A stretch of 58,363 bases of DNA from Micrococcus lylae NBRC 15355 (GTDB taxonomy: Bacteria; Actinomycetota; Actinomycetes; Actinomycetales; Micrococcaceae): positions 1-58,363 of the forward strand of contig NZ_BCSN01000011.1 in assembly GCF_001570885.1 (NCBI RefSeq). The letters run 5' to 3'. The notes below the pieces were generated by a model. It worked only from the letters and a program-made list of their open reading frames with translations. It did no database searches and was not told the origin of the DNA. The position numbers and the translations under genes are program-made. This document shows, one piece after another, positions 24,905 to 32,846 of the stretch. Positions within the stretch are counted from its first letter, which is position 1. The number at the start of each line of letters is the position of its first letter.

Positions 24905-26755
24905 GTGCTTCGCACCCACACCCTCGGCGAGCTGAATGCCTCGCTCATCGGCCAGACCGTCACCGTCACCGGCTGGGTGGCCCGCCGCCGGGACCACGGC
25001 GGCGTGGCCTTCGTGGACCTGCGCGACCGCTCCGGCTTCGCCCAGATCGTCGTCCGCGATGAGGCGGACTTCGACCCGCTGCGCAACGAGTGGGTCCTGA
25101 AGGTCACCGGCGTCGTCGAGCGTCGCCCCGAGGGCAACGAGAACCCGAACCTGCCCTCCGGCGAGATCGAGCTGATCGTGGACGAGCTGACGGTCCTCAA
25201 CCGTGCCGCCGCCCTCCCGTTCCAGGTGGACGAGCACGTGGAGGTCGGCGAGGAGACCCGCCTGCGCCACCGCTACCTGGACCTGCGCCGTCCGCAGCCG
25301 GCCAAGATCATGGCCCTGCGCTCCGAGGCCAACCGCATCGCCCGCGAGCTGCTGCACTCCGAGGGGTTCCTCGAGGTCGAGACCCCGACCCTCACCCGCT
25401 CCACCCCGGAGGGCGCCCGCGACTTCCTGGTCCCGGCCCGCCTGGCCCCGGGCTCCTGGTACGCCCTGCCGCAGTCCCCGCAGCTGTTCAAGCAGCTGCT
25501 GCAGGTGGGCGGCATCGAGAAGTACTACCAGCTGGCCCGCTGCTACCGCGACGAGGACTTCCGCGCGGACCGTCAGCCGGAGTTCACCCAGCTGGACATC
25601 GAGGCCTCCTTCGTGGAGCAGGACGACATCATCACCCTGGGCGAGAAGATCGTGCAGGCGCTGTGGGCGAAGGTCGGCGTGGACGTCGACCTGCCGATCC
25701 GCCGGATGACCTACGACGAGGCCATGACCAAGTACGGCTCGGACAAGCCGGATCTGCGCTTCGGCCTCGAGCTGACCGACCTGACCGAGTACTTCAAGGA
25801 CACCCCCTTCCGCGTGTTCCAGAACGAGTACGTCGGCGCCGTCGTGATGCCCGGCGGCGCCTCCCAGGCGCGCCGCACCCTGGACGCCTGGCAGGAGTGG
25901 GCCAAGCAGCGCGGCGCCAAGGGCCTGGCCTACGTGCTCATCCAGGAGGACGGCACCCTCACCGGCCCGGTCTCCAAGAACATCACCGAGGAGGAGAAGG
26001 CCGGCCTGGCCGCCGCCACCGGCGCGAACCCGGGCGACTGCATCTTCTTCGCGGCCGGCAAGCCGAAGGAGTCCCGCGCGCTGCTCGGCGCCGCCCGTGT
26101 GGAGATCGGCCGTCGCTGCGGCCTGTTCAAGGACGCCGGCCCGGAGGTTCCGGTGCACGAGGCCGACTGGTCCTTCGTGTGGGTCGTGGACGCCCCGATG
26201 TTCGAGCCTGCGGCGGAGGCGGAGGCCTCCGGCGACGTGGCCGTCGGCTCCGGCGCGTGGACCGCCGTGCACCACGCGTTCACCTCGCCGAAGCCCGAGT
26301 TCATGGACACCTTCGACACCGACCCGGGCTCCGCCCTGGCGTACGCCTACGACATCGTCTGCAACGGCAACGAGATCGGCGGCGGCTCCATCCGCATCCA
26401 CGACCAGGACGTGCAGAAGCGTGTCTTCGAGGTCATGGGGCTGTCCCAGGAGGACGCGGAGGAGAAGTTCGGCTTCCTGCTCGAGGGCTTCAAGTTCGGC
26501 GCCCCGCCGCACGGTGGCATCGCGTTCGGCTGGGACCGGGTGGTGGCCCTGCTGGCCGGCACCGACTCGATCCGCGAGGTCATCGCGTTCCCGAAGACCG
26601 GCGGCGGATACGACCCGCTGACCGCGGCCCCGGCCCCGATCACCGCGCAGCAGCGCAAGGAGGCCGGCGTGGACGCCAAGCCGGAGGACAAGAGGGCCGC
26701 CGCCGAGCAGAAGGAGGCCGCGAAGGGCGAGGCGAAGGGCGAGGCGAAGCCCTGA
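24905..26755 (+). CDS. aspS: Aspartate--tRNA ligase
   Basis: Class II synthetase of the bacterial type. The GTG at 24905 ([10 protein letters not shown]) is chosen over an upstream ATG at 24860 because GAGGAGG stands 5 nt before it and the OB fold begins there. In 616 residues there is an anticodon-binding OB domain (1-110). A catalytic domain follows with RYLDLRRP, motif 2 near [20 protein letters not shown] and motif 3 in [12 protein letters not shown], split by the bacterial GAD insertion (~285-420). The last ~25 residues are a Lys/Glu/Ala tail with a repeated AKGE unit. It may be discriminating or non-discriminating; that is not decidable here. Confidence 0.96.
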   Translation: MLRTHTLGELNASLIGQTVTVTGWVARRRDHGGVAFVDLRDRSGFAQIVVRDEADFDPLRNEWVLKVTGVVERRPEGNENPNLPSGEIELIVDELTVLNRAAALPFQVDEHVEVGEETRLRHRYLDLRRPQPAKIMALRSEANRIARELLHSEGFLEVETPTLTRSTPEGARDFLVPARLAPGSWYALPQSPQLFKQLLQVGGIEKYYQLARCYRDEDFRADRQPEFTQLDIEASFVEQDDIITLGEKIVQALWAKVGVDVDLPIRRMTYDEAMTKYGSDKPDLRFGLELTDLTEYFKDTPFRVFQNEYVGAVVMPGGASQARRTLDAWQEWAKQRGAKGLAYVLIQEDGTLTGPVSKNITEEEKAGLAAATGANPGDCIFFAAGKPKESRALLGAARVEIGRRCGLFKDAGPEVPVHEADWSFVWVVDAPMFEPAAEAEASGDVAVGSGAWTAVHHAFTSPKPEFMDTFDTDPGSALAYAYDIVCNGNEIGGGSIRIHDQDVQKRVFEVMGLSQEDAEEKFGFLLEGFKFGAPPHGGIAFGWDRVVALLAGTDSIREVIAFPKTGGGYDPLTAAPAPITAQQRKEAGVDAKPEDKRAAAEQKEAAKGEAKGEAKP

Positions 26756-26760
26756 TCCCG

Positions 26761-26828
26761 GACCGGGCCTGACGGCTGAGCGGGCCTGACGCCTGACCGG
26801 GCCTGGCGGCTGAGCGGGGCCCGTGGGG
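26761..26828. repeat. Four tandem 17-bp repeats directly after aspS
   Basis: Units starting GA(C/G)CGGG lie at 26761-26777, 26778-26794, 26795-26811 and 26812-26828; the last is degenerate. They begin 5 bp after the aspS stop, in the gap before the converging dtd gene. Confidence 0.7.
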
Positions 26829-26840
26829 GACCCTGCGTGG

Positions 26841-26900
26841 ACGTGGCCGGTCTCAGACGAGGAATCGTCCTGAGGGCGGCCACGACCGTTCACGGTCGGG
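26841..26900. terminator. Nested hairpins between converging aspS and dtd
   Basis: An outer arm CGTGGCC pairs with GGCCACG around an inner CTCAG/CTGAG hairpin with GGAA at the loop. A second small hairpin (CGACCG, TTCA, CGGTCG) follows. The dyad could stop transcription from both sides. Confidence 0.5.
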
Positions 26901-26925
26901 GTTGTCCACGTCCGCGGCTGTTCCT

Positions 26926-27378
26926 TCAGCCCCGGCGCGGGCTCGTGAGCTCGTCCGAGTCCACGATCAGCGTGAACGGGCCGGAGTTGGTCAGCGTCAC
27001 CTCCATCTGGGCGCCGAACACGCCGCGCTCCACGCGCACGCCGGCGGACTCGAGCTCGGCCATGAACCGCTCGTAGAGCGGCTGCGCCCGGTCGCCCTTG
27101 GCCGAGCGGGTCCAGGACGGTCGGCGGCCCCTGCGCACGTCCCCGTAGAGGGTGAACTGGCTGATCACCAGCGCCGGGGCTTCGGCGCTGAGCAGGGACC
27201 GTTCGTCCTCGAGCATCCGCAGCCCGGCCACCTTCTGCGCGACCTGCACGGCCTCGGCCTCGGTGTCCTCCACGCTCACGCCCAGCAGGACCACCAGGCC
27301 CTCGCCCTCGAACCGTCCCACCTCCTCTCCGGCGACGGTCACGGACGCGGAATCGGCTCTCTGGCATACGGCTCGCAT
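26926..27378 (-). CDS. dtd: D-aminoacyl-tRNA deacylase
   Basis: Hydrolyses D-amino acids mischarged on tRNA (and Gly on tRNA-Ala), keeping translation homochiral. The ATG at 27378 gives 150 residues, the family's normal size, starting [15 protein letters not shown]. The signature motifs are present: [17 protein letters not shown] (an SQxTL active-site motif) and [12 protein letters not shown] (the cross-subunit NxGP(V/F)T motif). A longer upstream reading runs through a repeat-rich spacer and is not convincing. Confidence 0.95.
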   Translation of the reverse strand: MRAVCQRADSASVTVAGEEVGRFEGEGLVVLLGVSVEDTEAEAVQVAQKVAGLRMLEDERSLLSAEAPALVISQFTLYGDVRRGRRPSWTRSAKGDRAQPLYERFMAELESAGVRVERGVFGAQMEVTLTNSGPFTLIVDSDELTSPRRG

Positions 27379-27390
27379 GGGCACCATGCT

Positions 27391-27545
27391 CGCACGCCCC
27401 GTCTCCGGCACGTCCCCCAGAGGACGCACGCCCCGCCCTCGGCGAGCCCCGTCACCCGGCGAGCCTCGCATTAGACGCACGCCCCGTCTCCGGCGCGTCC
27501 CCCAGAGGACGCACGCCCCGTCTCCGGCACGTCCCCCCAGAAGAA
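27391..27545. repeat. Three copies of a 34-35 bp repeat upstream of dtd
   Basis: Copies at 27391-27424, 27476-27509 and 27510-27545 share a unit beginning CGCACGCCCCGTCTCC; a partial copy starts at 27425. The 331-bp gap between dtd and the secreted-protein gene holds these repeats, a strong hairpin at 27556 and no visible gene. Confidence 0.8.
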
Positions 27546-27555
27546 TGCACGCCGA

Positions 27556-27592
27556 CGGAGCGCACCTGACAGCGTCAGGTGCGCTCCGTCGT
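27556..27592 (-). terminator. Strong hairpin ending the secreted-protein gene
   Basis: A perfect 17-bp inverted repeat (27556-27572 with 27576-27592) with a 3-nt loop, 118 bp beyond the stop of the minus-strand gene at 27710. Its right arm runs into a degenerate copy of the dispersed 13-mer. Confidence 0.75.
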
Positions 27593-27709
27593 CGGGATGG
27601 GTGCGGCGCGGCCGTGCTATGACCGACCGTCTGTGTGCGGTGCGTCGGAATCCGGCCCGTCAGGACGTCGATTCCGACCCGTGGCACACAGCCGACGTCC
27701 GCGGCCGGC

Positions 27710-29482
27710 TCACTTCCGGGTGGGATTCACCTCGTAGACGGTGGTGGAGCCGGAGACCTCGTTGGCCACGATCAGCAGGGCCACACCGGACGGGGACTCG
27801 GAGGCGGGGACGAACTCGAGGCCCTCGGCGCCCATGTCGCCGTAGTTCGCCTCGTCGCCCTCCTCTGCGTCCCAGTTGCGCTCGTTGACGTAGTCCACGA
27901 AGGTCGCGGCGGTCGGGTCGGTGATGTCGAAGACCATCACGCCGCCGATGCGCTCCAGTCCCAGGAAGGCGTAGGTGCGGCCCTGGACCTTGCCGACCAC
28001 CACGGACTCCGGCTCCGGACCCTTGTCGTCGGAGCGGCTGTCGAAGGACGGGGTCTCGTCGTTGTTGGCGTTGAACGCCTCGACCGGCAGCTCGCCGGCG
28101 GCGATCAGGTCCGCGATGGTCTGCTCCACCAGGCCGGCGGAGTCGAAGAGGCGCTCCCCGTCCGCGGTGTAGACGGAGAAGCCGCGGCCGCCCAGGGTGT
28201 GCAGCTGGGCGATGCACTCGCGCTCGGCGTCCCAGCCGAGGTCGGTGAGCACGTTGAGGCGGCCGAGGTTCTCGTTCTTCTGCAGTTCGGCGGCATTCGG
28301 GTACTCGGCCTCGCAGAGGGTCAGGTCCTTCACGCGCTCGGTGTCCACGTAGTCGCCCCACTCGCGGGAGTCTCCCTCGTTGGCGGTGAGGATCAGGTCC
28401 TGGCCGCGGTGGCGGTAGACGTCGATGCCGTCCGGCATGGGGACCCCGAGCACCGGCCAGTGACGCAGCTCGATGCCGGAGTCCCGGTTGGAGGCGTCGA
28501 ACTTCCCCTCGGTGGACCAGTCGGTGAGCTGCAGGGCCCAGAGGTCCTTCAGGGAGGCCGACTTCAGGTCCACGGCTGCCACCGCGTTGGCCTCCTGCAC
28601 GGAGACGTAGGCGGTGCGGCCGGTCGGGTCGATGGTGACGTACTCCGGCTCGAGGTTGCGGGCGATGTACCCGGCGTCCGGCTGGCCGGCCGGGGTCTGC
28701 ACGTCCGGGCCGAACACGCGGACGCCCTCCGGCAGCTCGGTGCCCTCGTCGAAGGCGCGGAAGTCCACGGTGCGCACCGAGTCCTGGGAAAGGCGGGAGA
28801 ACTGCTTCACGCTCTTCGGGACGGTGATCACGGAGATCGAGCCCTCCGGGTCCACGGAGAAGTCGTCGGCCGGCTCGCCCTCGTTGGCCACCACGGCGTA
28901 GCCGCCGGAGAAGGCCACGGAGTCCGGGAGGGCGCCCACGCGGACGGCGCCGAGCGGGGCCAGGGTGGAGGTCTGGAAGAAGGCGACCCAGCCGAGGTCG
29001 GTCTTCTCCGGGGCCTCGACCGAGACGGCCATGATGCCGCCGTGCACGGCCACCGAGTTCACGGTGGAGCCGGCCGGGATCACCGAACCGTCCGCGGCGG
29101 CCACGCCGGCCATCTCGAGGGTGGAGGAGTAGGTCGGGGCGGCGGCGCTGTCCACGTCCAGCACGTCCACGGCGCCGTTCTCCGCGTTGACCACGAAGAG
29201 GCGGTCGGTCGAGGCGTCGAAGGCCGGGATCTCGGCGGCCGAGGTGTCGAACACGCCGGTCTCGTGGGTGCCGGCCGGGGACAGCTCCACGGTCTTGCCG
29301 GAGGGGTTGGCCTTCTGGCCGTGGCCCTTGCCGTGGTTGCCCGCGTGGTGGCCCTTCTGCGCGGCGGCCGAGTGCGGGGCCGGGGCGGCGGTGGTGGCGG
29401 GGGCGAGGACCGCGGCGGACAGGGCCGTGGCGGTCAGGGCGGTCGCGGCCGCGGCGGCGACGGTGCGGTGCAGGGTGCGCAT
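27710..29482 (-). CDS. Secreted choice-of-anchor I domain protein (alkaline phosphatase-like beta-propeller)
   Basis: Exported protein of 590 residues from the ATG at 29482. A short basic start is followed by an Ala-rich hydrophobic signal peptide to about residue 33. A Gly/His/Lys-rich stretch follows ([13 protein letters not shown]), possibly metal-binding. The rest is a propeller-like domain with repeated [31 protein letters not shown] and [13 protein letters not shown] segments, matching the choice-of-anchor I family. Relatives are often annotated as alkaline phosphatases or occur beside phosphoesterase domains. No LPXTG signal is seen. PHO-box-like repeats 87 bp upstream suggest expression under phosphate limitation. 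Confidence 0.82.
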   Translation of the reverse strand: MRTLHRTVAAAAATALTATALSAAVLAPATTAAPAPHSAAAQKGHHAGNHGKGHGQKANPSGKTVELSPAGTHETGVFDTSAAEIPAFDASTDRLFVVNAENGAVDVLDVDSAAAPTYSSTLEMAGVAAADGSVIPAGSTVNSVAVHGGIMAVSVEAPEKTDLGWVAFFQTSTLAPLGAVRVGALPDSVAFSGGYAVVANEGEPADDFSVDPEGSISVITVPKSVKQFSRLSQDSVRTVDFRAFDEGTELPEGVRVFGPDVQTPAGQPDAGYIARNLEPEYVTIDPTGRTAYVSVQEANAVAAVDLKSASLKDLWALQLTDWSTEGKFDASNRDSGIELRHWPVLGVPMPDGIDVYRHRGQDLILTANEGDSREWGDYVDTERVKDLTLCEAEYPNAAELQKNENLGRLNVLTDLGWDAERECIAQLHTLGGRGFSVYTADGERLFDSAGLVEQTIADLIAAGELPVEAFNANNDETPSFDSRSDDKGPEPESVVVGKVQGRTYAFLGLERIGGVMVFDITDPTAATFVDYVNERNWDAEEGDEANYGDMGAEGLEFVPASESPSGVALLIVANEVSGSTTVYEVNPTRK

Positions 29483-29568
29483 GGGCGGGGAGACTTCCTT
29501 CGTCGGTTCGGCCGTCGGGCGCAGCGCAGCGCCCGGGCATCGGCGGGGGACCCGTCCACCTGACATGT

Positions 29569-29590
29569 CCCGGGTGAACCCAGGGTGAGC
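29569..29590 (-). promoter_or_regulatory. PHO-box-like direct repeats (PhoP site)
   Basis: Reading the minus strand, GCTCACCCTGG (29590-29580) is followed at once by GTTCACCCGGG (29579-29569). The second unit fits the Streptomyces PHO-box unit G(G/T)TCAYYYR(G/C)G, and a weaker third unit precedes them. They lie 87 bp upstream of the secreted protein. The 347-bp divergent gap to rarA also holds a dispersed 13-mer and the rarA promoter. Confidence 0.55.
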
Positions 29591-29623
29591 GCTGTGTGAC
29601 GCGGCCGGCGCGGGGAGCGGAAC

Positions 29624-29636
29624 GGCCGTCGTCGGG
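29624..29636 (-). repeat. Dispersed 13-mer CCCGACGACGGCC, exact copy (reverse complement)
   Basis: Exact copy in the divergent gap between the secreted-protein gene and rarA. Confidence 0.7.
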
Positions 29637-29814
29637 ACGGCGGCCGTCAGCACGACGGCGGGCCGGAACGGGCATCTCCGCCGCTGCCAGGGGCCCCGTC
29701 GCGCAGGATCGTCCCCGCCCCTGCGCGGGTGCAGTGCGGCGGCGGATGCGGGCGCCTGCACGGACTGCCGGTGTGCACCGCGCCCCGCCCGTCCACCGTG
29801 TCCGGCCGAAGCCC

Positions 29815-29820
29815 TAGGCT
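29815..29820 (+). promoter_or_regulatory. -10 box TAGGCT just before rarA
   Basis: CCCTAGGCTGG ends 9 nt before the rarA ATG, so the transcript has almost no leader. Confidence 0.5.
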
Positions 29821-29829
29821 GGTGGGGCC

Positions 29830-31275
29830 ATGAACGACCTCTTCACCTCCGCCCAGAACCCCGACGACGGCGCCTCTCCCTCCGGCGACCGCCGGGCCTC
29901 GGGCGTGTCCCGCCAGGCCGAGGCGTCCGTGCGCTCCTCGGCCGCGCCGCTGGCGGTGCGCATGCGTCCGAGGTCGGTGGAGGAGATCCTCGGCCAGGAC
30001 CACCTGCTCCGCCCCGGTTCCCCGCTGCGCAAGCTCGCCGCCGCCTCGGGCGAGGGCTACACGGGTGCTGCGGGGCCCAGCTCGATCATCCTGTACGGGC
30101 CGCCGGGCATCGGCAAGACGACCATCGCGCACGTGATCGCCCGCGGCGAGGGCCGGAGGTTCGTGGAGCTGTCCGCCATCTCCGCCGGTGTGAAGGACGT
30201 CCGCCAGGTGATGGACCGCGCCCGCGAGGAGCGCGACCTCTACGGGCGCACCACCGTGCTGTTCCTGGACGAGATCCACCGCTTCACCAAGGCTCAGCAG
30301 GACGCGCTGCTGCCGGGCGTGGAGAACCGCTGGGTGGTGCTCGTGGCGGCCACCACGGAGAACCCGAGCTTCTCGGTGATCGCCCCGCTGCTGTCCCGCT
30401 CCCTGCTGCTCACCCTGCGTCCGCTGCAGGACGCGCACATCGAGGGGCTGCTCGCCCGGGCGGTGGAGGACGAGCGCGGCCTGAACGGCGCCGTGGTCCT
30501 CTCCGAGGCGGCCCGGGACTACCTCGTGCGCATGGCCGGCGGCGACGCCCGCCGTTCCCTGACCGTCCTGGAGGCCGCCGCCGGCGTCGCCCTGGACCGC
30601 GTGGAGCAGGAAGGCCTCGACGAGGACGAGGAGGGCATCACCGTCACCGAGGCCGACGCCGCACAGGCCATGGACCGCGCCGTCCAGCGCTACGACAAGG
30701 ACGGAGACCAGCACTACGACGTCATCTCCGCGTTCATCAAGTCCATCCGCGGCTCGGACGTGGACGCCGCCATGCACTACCTCGCCCGGATGCTGGAGGC
30801 GGGGGAGGACCCGCGGTTCATCGCCCGGCGCCTGATCATCTCCGCCTCCGAGGACGTGGGCATGGCCGACCCCACCGCGCTGCAGACCGCGGTGGCCGCC
30901 GCGCAGGCCGTGCAGCTGATCGGCATGCCGGAGGGGAGGATCGTCCTCGGCCAGGCCGTCACCCACCTGGCGACCGCGCCGAAGTCCAACGCCAGCTACA
31001 ACGCGGTGAACGCCGCCATCGCGGACGTGCGCGCCGGCGGCACCGGCCAGGTCCCGCCGCACCTGCGCGACGCCCACTATCCGGGCGCCGCCGCCCTCGG
31101 CCACGGCAAGGGCTACGTGTACTCGCACGACGAGCCACACGCCGTCGCCCGCCAGCAGTACGCCCCGGACCCGCTCGTGGGGAAGGACTACTACGTCCCC
31201 AAGCCGATCGGCCACGAGAAGCGCCTGGCCGAGCAGGTGGCCGCGCTGCGCCGCATCCTCCGCGGCGCCGGCTGA
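29830..31275 (+). CDS. rarA: Replication-associated recombination protein A (RarA/MgsA AAA+ ATPase)
   Basis: Clamp-loader-like ATPase that acts at stalled replication forks. In 481 residues: a polar N-terminus; the family start [23 protein letters not shown]; Walker [10 protein letters not shown] near residue 95; Walker [10 protein letters not shown] near 140; sensor 1 AATTENPSF; and the C-terminal MgsA region with [26 protein letters not shown]. The ATG at 29830 is close behind a -10 box, fitting a near-leaderless mRNA. It precedes rpsD, each with its own promoter. The N-terminal codons contain a one-mismatch copy of the dispersed 13-mer. Confidence 0.95.
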   Translation: MNDLFTSAQNPDDGASPSGDRRASGVSRQAEASVRSSAAPLAVRMRPRSVEEILGQDHLLRPGSPLRKLAAASGEGYTGAAGPSSIILYGPPGIGKTTIAHVIARGEGRRFVELSAISAGVKDVRQVMDRAREERDLYGRTTVLFLDEIHRFTKAQQDALLPGVENRWVVLVAATTENPSFSVIAPLLSRSLLLTLRPLQDAHIEGLLARAVEDERGLNGAVVLSEAARDYLVRMAGGDARRSLTVLEAAAGVALDRVEQEGLDEDEEGITVTEADAAQAMDRAVQRYDKDGDQHYDVISAFIKSIRGSDVDAAMHYLARMLEAGEDPRFIARRLIISASEDVGMADPTALQTAVAAAQAVQLIGMPEGRIVLGQAVTHLATAPKSNASYNAVNAAIADVRAGGTGQVPPHLRDAHYPGAAALGHGKGYVYSHDEPHAVARQQYAPDPLVGKDYYVPKPIGHEKRLAEQVAALRRILRGAG

Positions 31276-31284
31276 GACACCTGG

Positions 31285-31290
31285 TAGAGT
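31285..31290 (+). promoter_or_regulatory. -10 box TAGAGT and long leader of rpsD
   Basis: TGGTAGAGTGG right after the rarA stop implies a leader of about 265 nt before the rpsD ATG. The leader contains hairpins, for example 31475-31481 with 31485-31491 (7 bp) and a CGGGCAC/GTGCCCG stem near 31346-31363. S4 often regulates its own mRNA, so a feedback site is plausible. Confidence 0.45.
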
Positions 31291-31561
31291 GGTCCACCGT
31301 CTGGCAGGCGTCGCGTCCCGGACGATCCCCCTCACCCCGCTGAGAACGGGCACCTGTGTGCCCGGCACGGCTGCGTGGGGGAGCGCGGCGCCGTGGTGAC
31401 GACGGGCCCGCGATGCGCCCCTCAGCCCTCCGACGGATCGACCGGAGGCCAGGTTCCGCACCGTTCTCGACCCCGCACGGCCACGCCGTGCCCGGGCGCT
31501 TGACGGCGGCGCGGAGACAAACCCGAACGGCATCGCACGTCAAGGAAAGTGAGGACCACCC

Positions 31562-32188
31562 ATGAGTGGCAACCTGCGCACCCGCCGCACCGTGCGGCAC
31601 TCCCGCGCCCTGGGCATCGCCCTGACCCCGAAGGCCGAGAAGTACATGGAGCGTCGTCCGTACGGCCCCGGTCAGCACGGCCGCGCCCGTCGCCGGGCGG
31701 ACTCCGACTACGCGGTGCGCCTGAAGGAGAAGCAGCGCCTGCGCGCCCAGTACAACATCCGCGAGGCCCAGATGCGTCGCTACTTCGAGGAGGCCAAGCG
31801 CACCGAGGGCCTGACCGGTGAGAACCTGGTCGAGCTGCTCGAGATGCGCCTGGACGCCCTGGTGCTGCGCGCCGGCTTCGCCCGCACCATCCAGCAGGCC
31901 CGCCAGTTCGTCGTGCACCGCCACATCACCGTGAACGGCAAGCGCGTCGACATCCCGTCCTTCCGTGTGAAGGAGGGCCAGGTCATCGAGGTGCACGAGC
32001 GCTCCGCCAAGTTCGAGCCCTTCCAGGTCGCCGCCGCCGGCGCCCACCAGCAGGTCCTGCCGGCCACCCCGGGCTACCTGACGGTGGAGATCGACAAGCT
32101 GCGCGCCACCCTGTCCCGCCGCCCCAAGCGCTCCGAGGTCCCGGTGACCTGCGAGGAGCAGCTTGTGGTTGAGTACTACGCGCGCTGA
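31562..32188 (+). CDS. rpsD: 30S ribosomal protein S4
   Basis: Primary 16S rRNA-binding protein of the small subunit. The 208 residues are typical. The N-terminal region TRRTVRHSRALGIALTPKAEK lacks the four-Cys zinc motif, so this is the zinc-independent form. The S4 RNA-binding domain lies near residues 95-160 (MRLDALVLRAGFA, QARQFVVHRHITVNGKRVDIPS). It stands alone rather than in the rpsM-rpsK-rpoA operon, as is common in Micrococcales. A strong terminator hairpin follows. Confidence 0.97.
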   Translation: MSGNLRTRRTVRHSRALGIALTPKAEKYMERRPYGPGQHGRARRRADSDYAVRLKEKQRLRAQYNIREAQMRRYFEEAKRTEGLTGENLVELLEMRLDALVLRAGFARTIQQARQFVVHRHITVNGKRVDIPSFRVKEGQVIEVHERSAKFEPFQVAAAGAHQQVLPATPGYLTVEIDKLRATLSRRPKRSEVPVTCEEQLVVEYYAR

Positions 32189-32245
32189 TCCCGTCCCCGT
32201 CAGGCCGCCTCGGCGGCTTCACGACGACGTCACGCGTCTCCGGCA

Positions 32246-32274
32246 GGCCCGGCCCCTCGTCGAGGGGCCGGGCC
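32246..32274 (+). terminator. Terminator hairpin after rpsD
   Basis: A near-perfect 29-bp palindrome: 32246-32259 is complementary to 32261-32274. It lies 57 bp after the rpsD stop, with no T-run. A smaller GCCGCC/GGCGGC hairpin lies just upstream near 32203. Confidence 0.75.
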
Positions 32275-32426
32275 TCCGGCGTGTCCGGGCCCGTCCGCTG
32301 TGTGCGGAATCTCGGGGCCAGGCCCGGGGATTCTGCGGCGTTCTGCCGCTGACCGGCGGTAAAGTCGTCCAGGACCGTGTCCCAGATCGACGAGCGCCCG
32401 CGCAGCGGGGCAGAAGGTGGGCAGCG

Positions 32427-32846
32427 ATGATCAAGCAGGTGCTGATGCTCGGCGCCGGTGCCGCCGCAGGCTGGATCGGCCACATGGCCCTGGGCAGGGG
32501 CCGCGACGCCGCGGCCGTCAAGGCCGAGGAGACGCTGCGCACCACCCTCCATCCGTCCACTCTCGGCCGCAATGCCGGGGCCGCCACCGCCACCCTGCTC
32601 GCCGAGGGCGCCCGTGGCTTCGCCGCCCAGCTGCGCGAGGAGGTCCCCGCCTGGAGGACCGTCTCCGACCGCCTCGGCACCCAGGGCCGCCAGACCATCA
32701 GCGGCGAGACCGTGGACGCCCCGTCCGCGGCGGGCACCGGCGCCCCCGGGCAGGGCGCCGCCGGATCCGCCGCCGCGCAGGGCGCCGCGACCGGGCACGA
32801 GACCACCACGACCCCGCAGACCACCTCCGAGGAGCACACCGCATGA
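32427..32846 (+). CDS. Small membrane-anchored hypothetical protein upstream of alaS
   Basis: 139 residues from the ATG at 32427. Residues 3-24 form a Gly/Ala-rich hydrophobic helix (MLGAGAAAGWIGHMAL), followed by an amphipathic helical region and a disordered Gly/Ala/Thr tail from ~90. Its stop overlaps the alaS ATG (ATGA), so it is coupled to alaS. Related actinobacteria carry small membrane proteins (DUF948- or DUF6167-like) at this place. I cannot assign it firmly to either, and no function is known to me. Confidence 0.75.
   Translation: MIKQVLMLGAGAAAGWIGHMALGRGRDAAAVKAEETLRTTLHPSTLGRNAGAATATLLAEGARGFAAQLREEVPAWRTVSDRLGTQGRQTISGETVDAPSAAGTGAPGQGAAGSAAAQGAATGHETTTTPQTTSEEHTA

Noticed and set aside
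24836-27367. An 843-codon minus-strand frame across aspS
   Set aside because: Antisense to AspRS, with low-complexity composition and no recognisable domain.
31276-31561. A tRNA or small coding gene in the rpsD leader
   Set aside because: No cloverleaf or TTCRANNC T-loop is present, and the short open frame has no ribosome site or recognisable domain. A structured leader is more likely.
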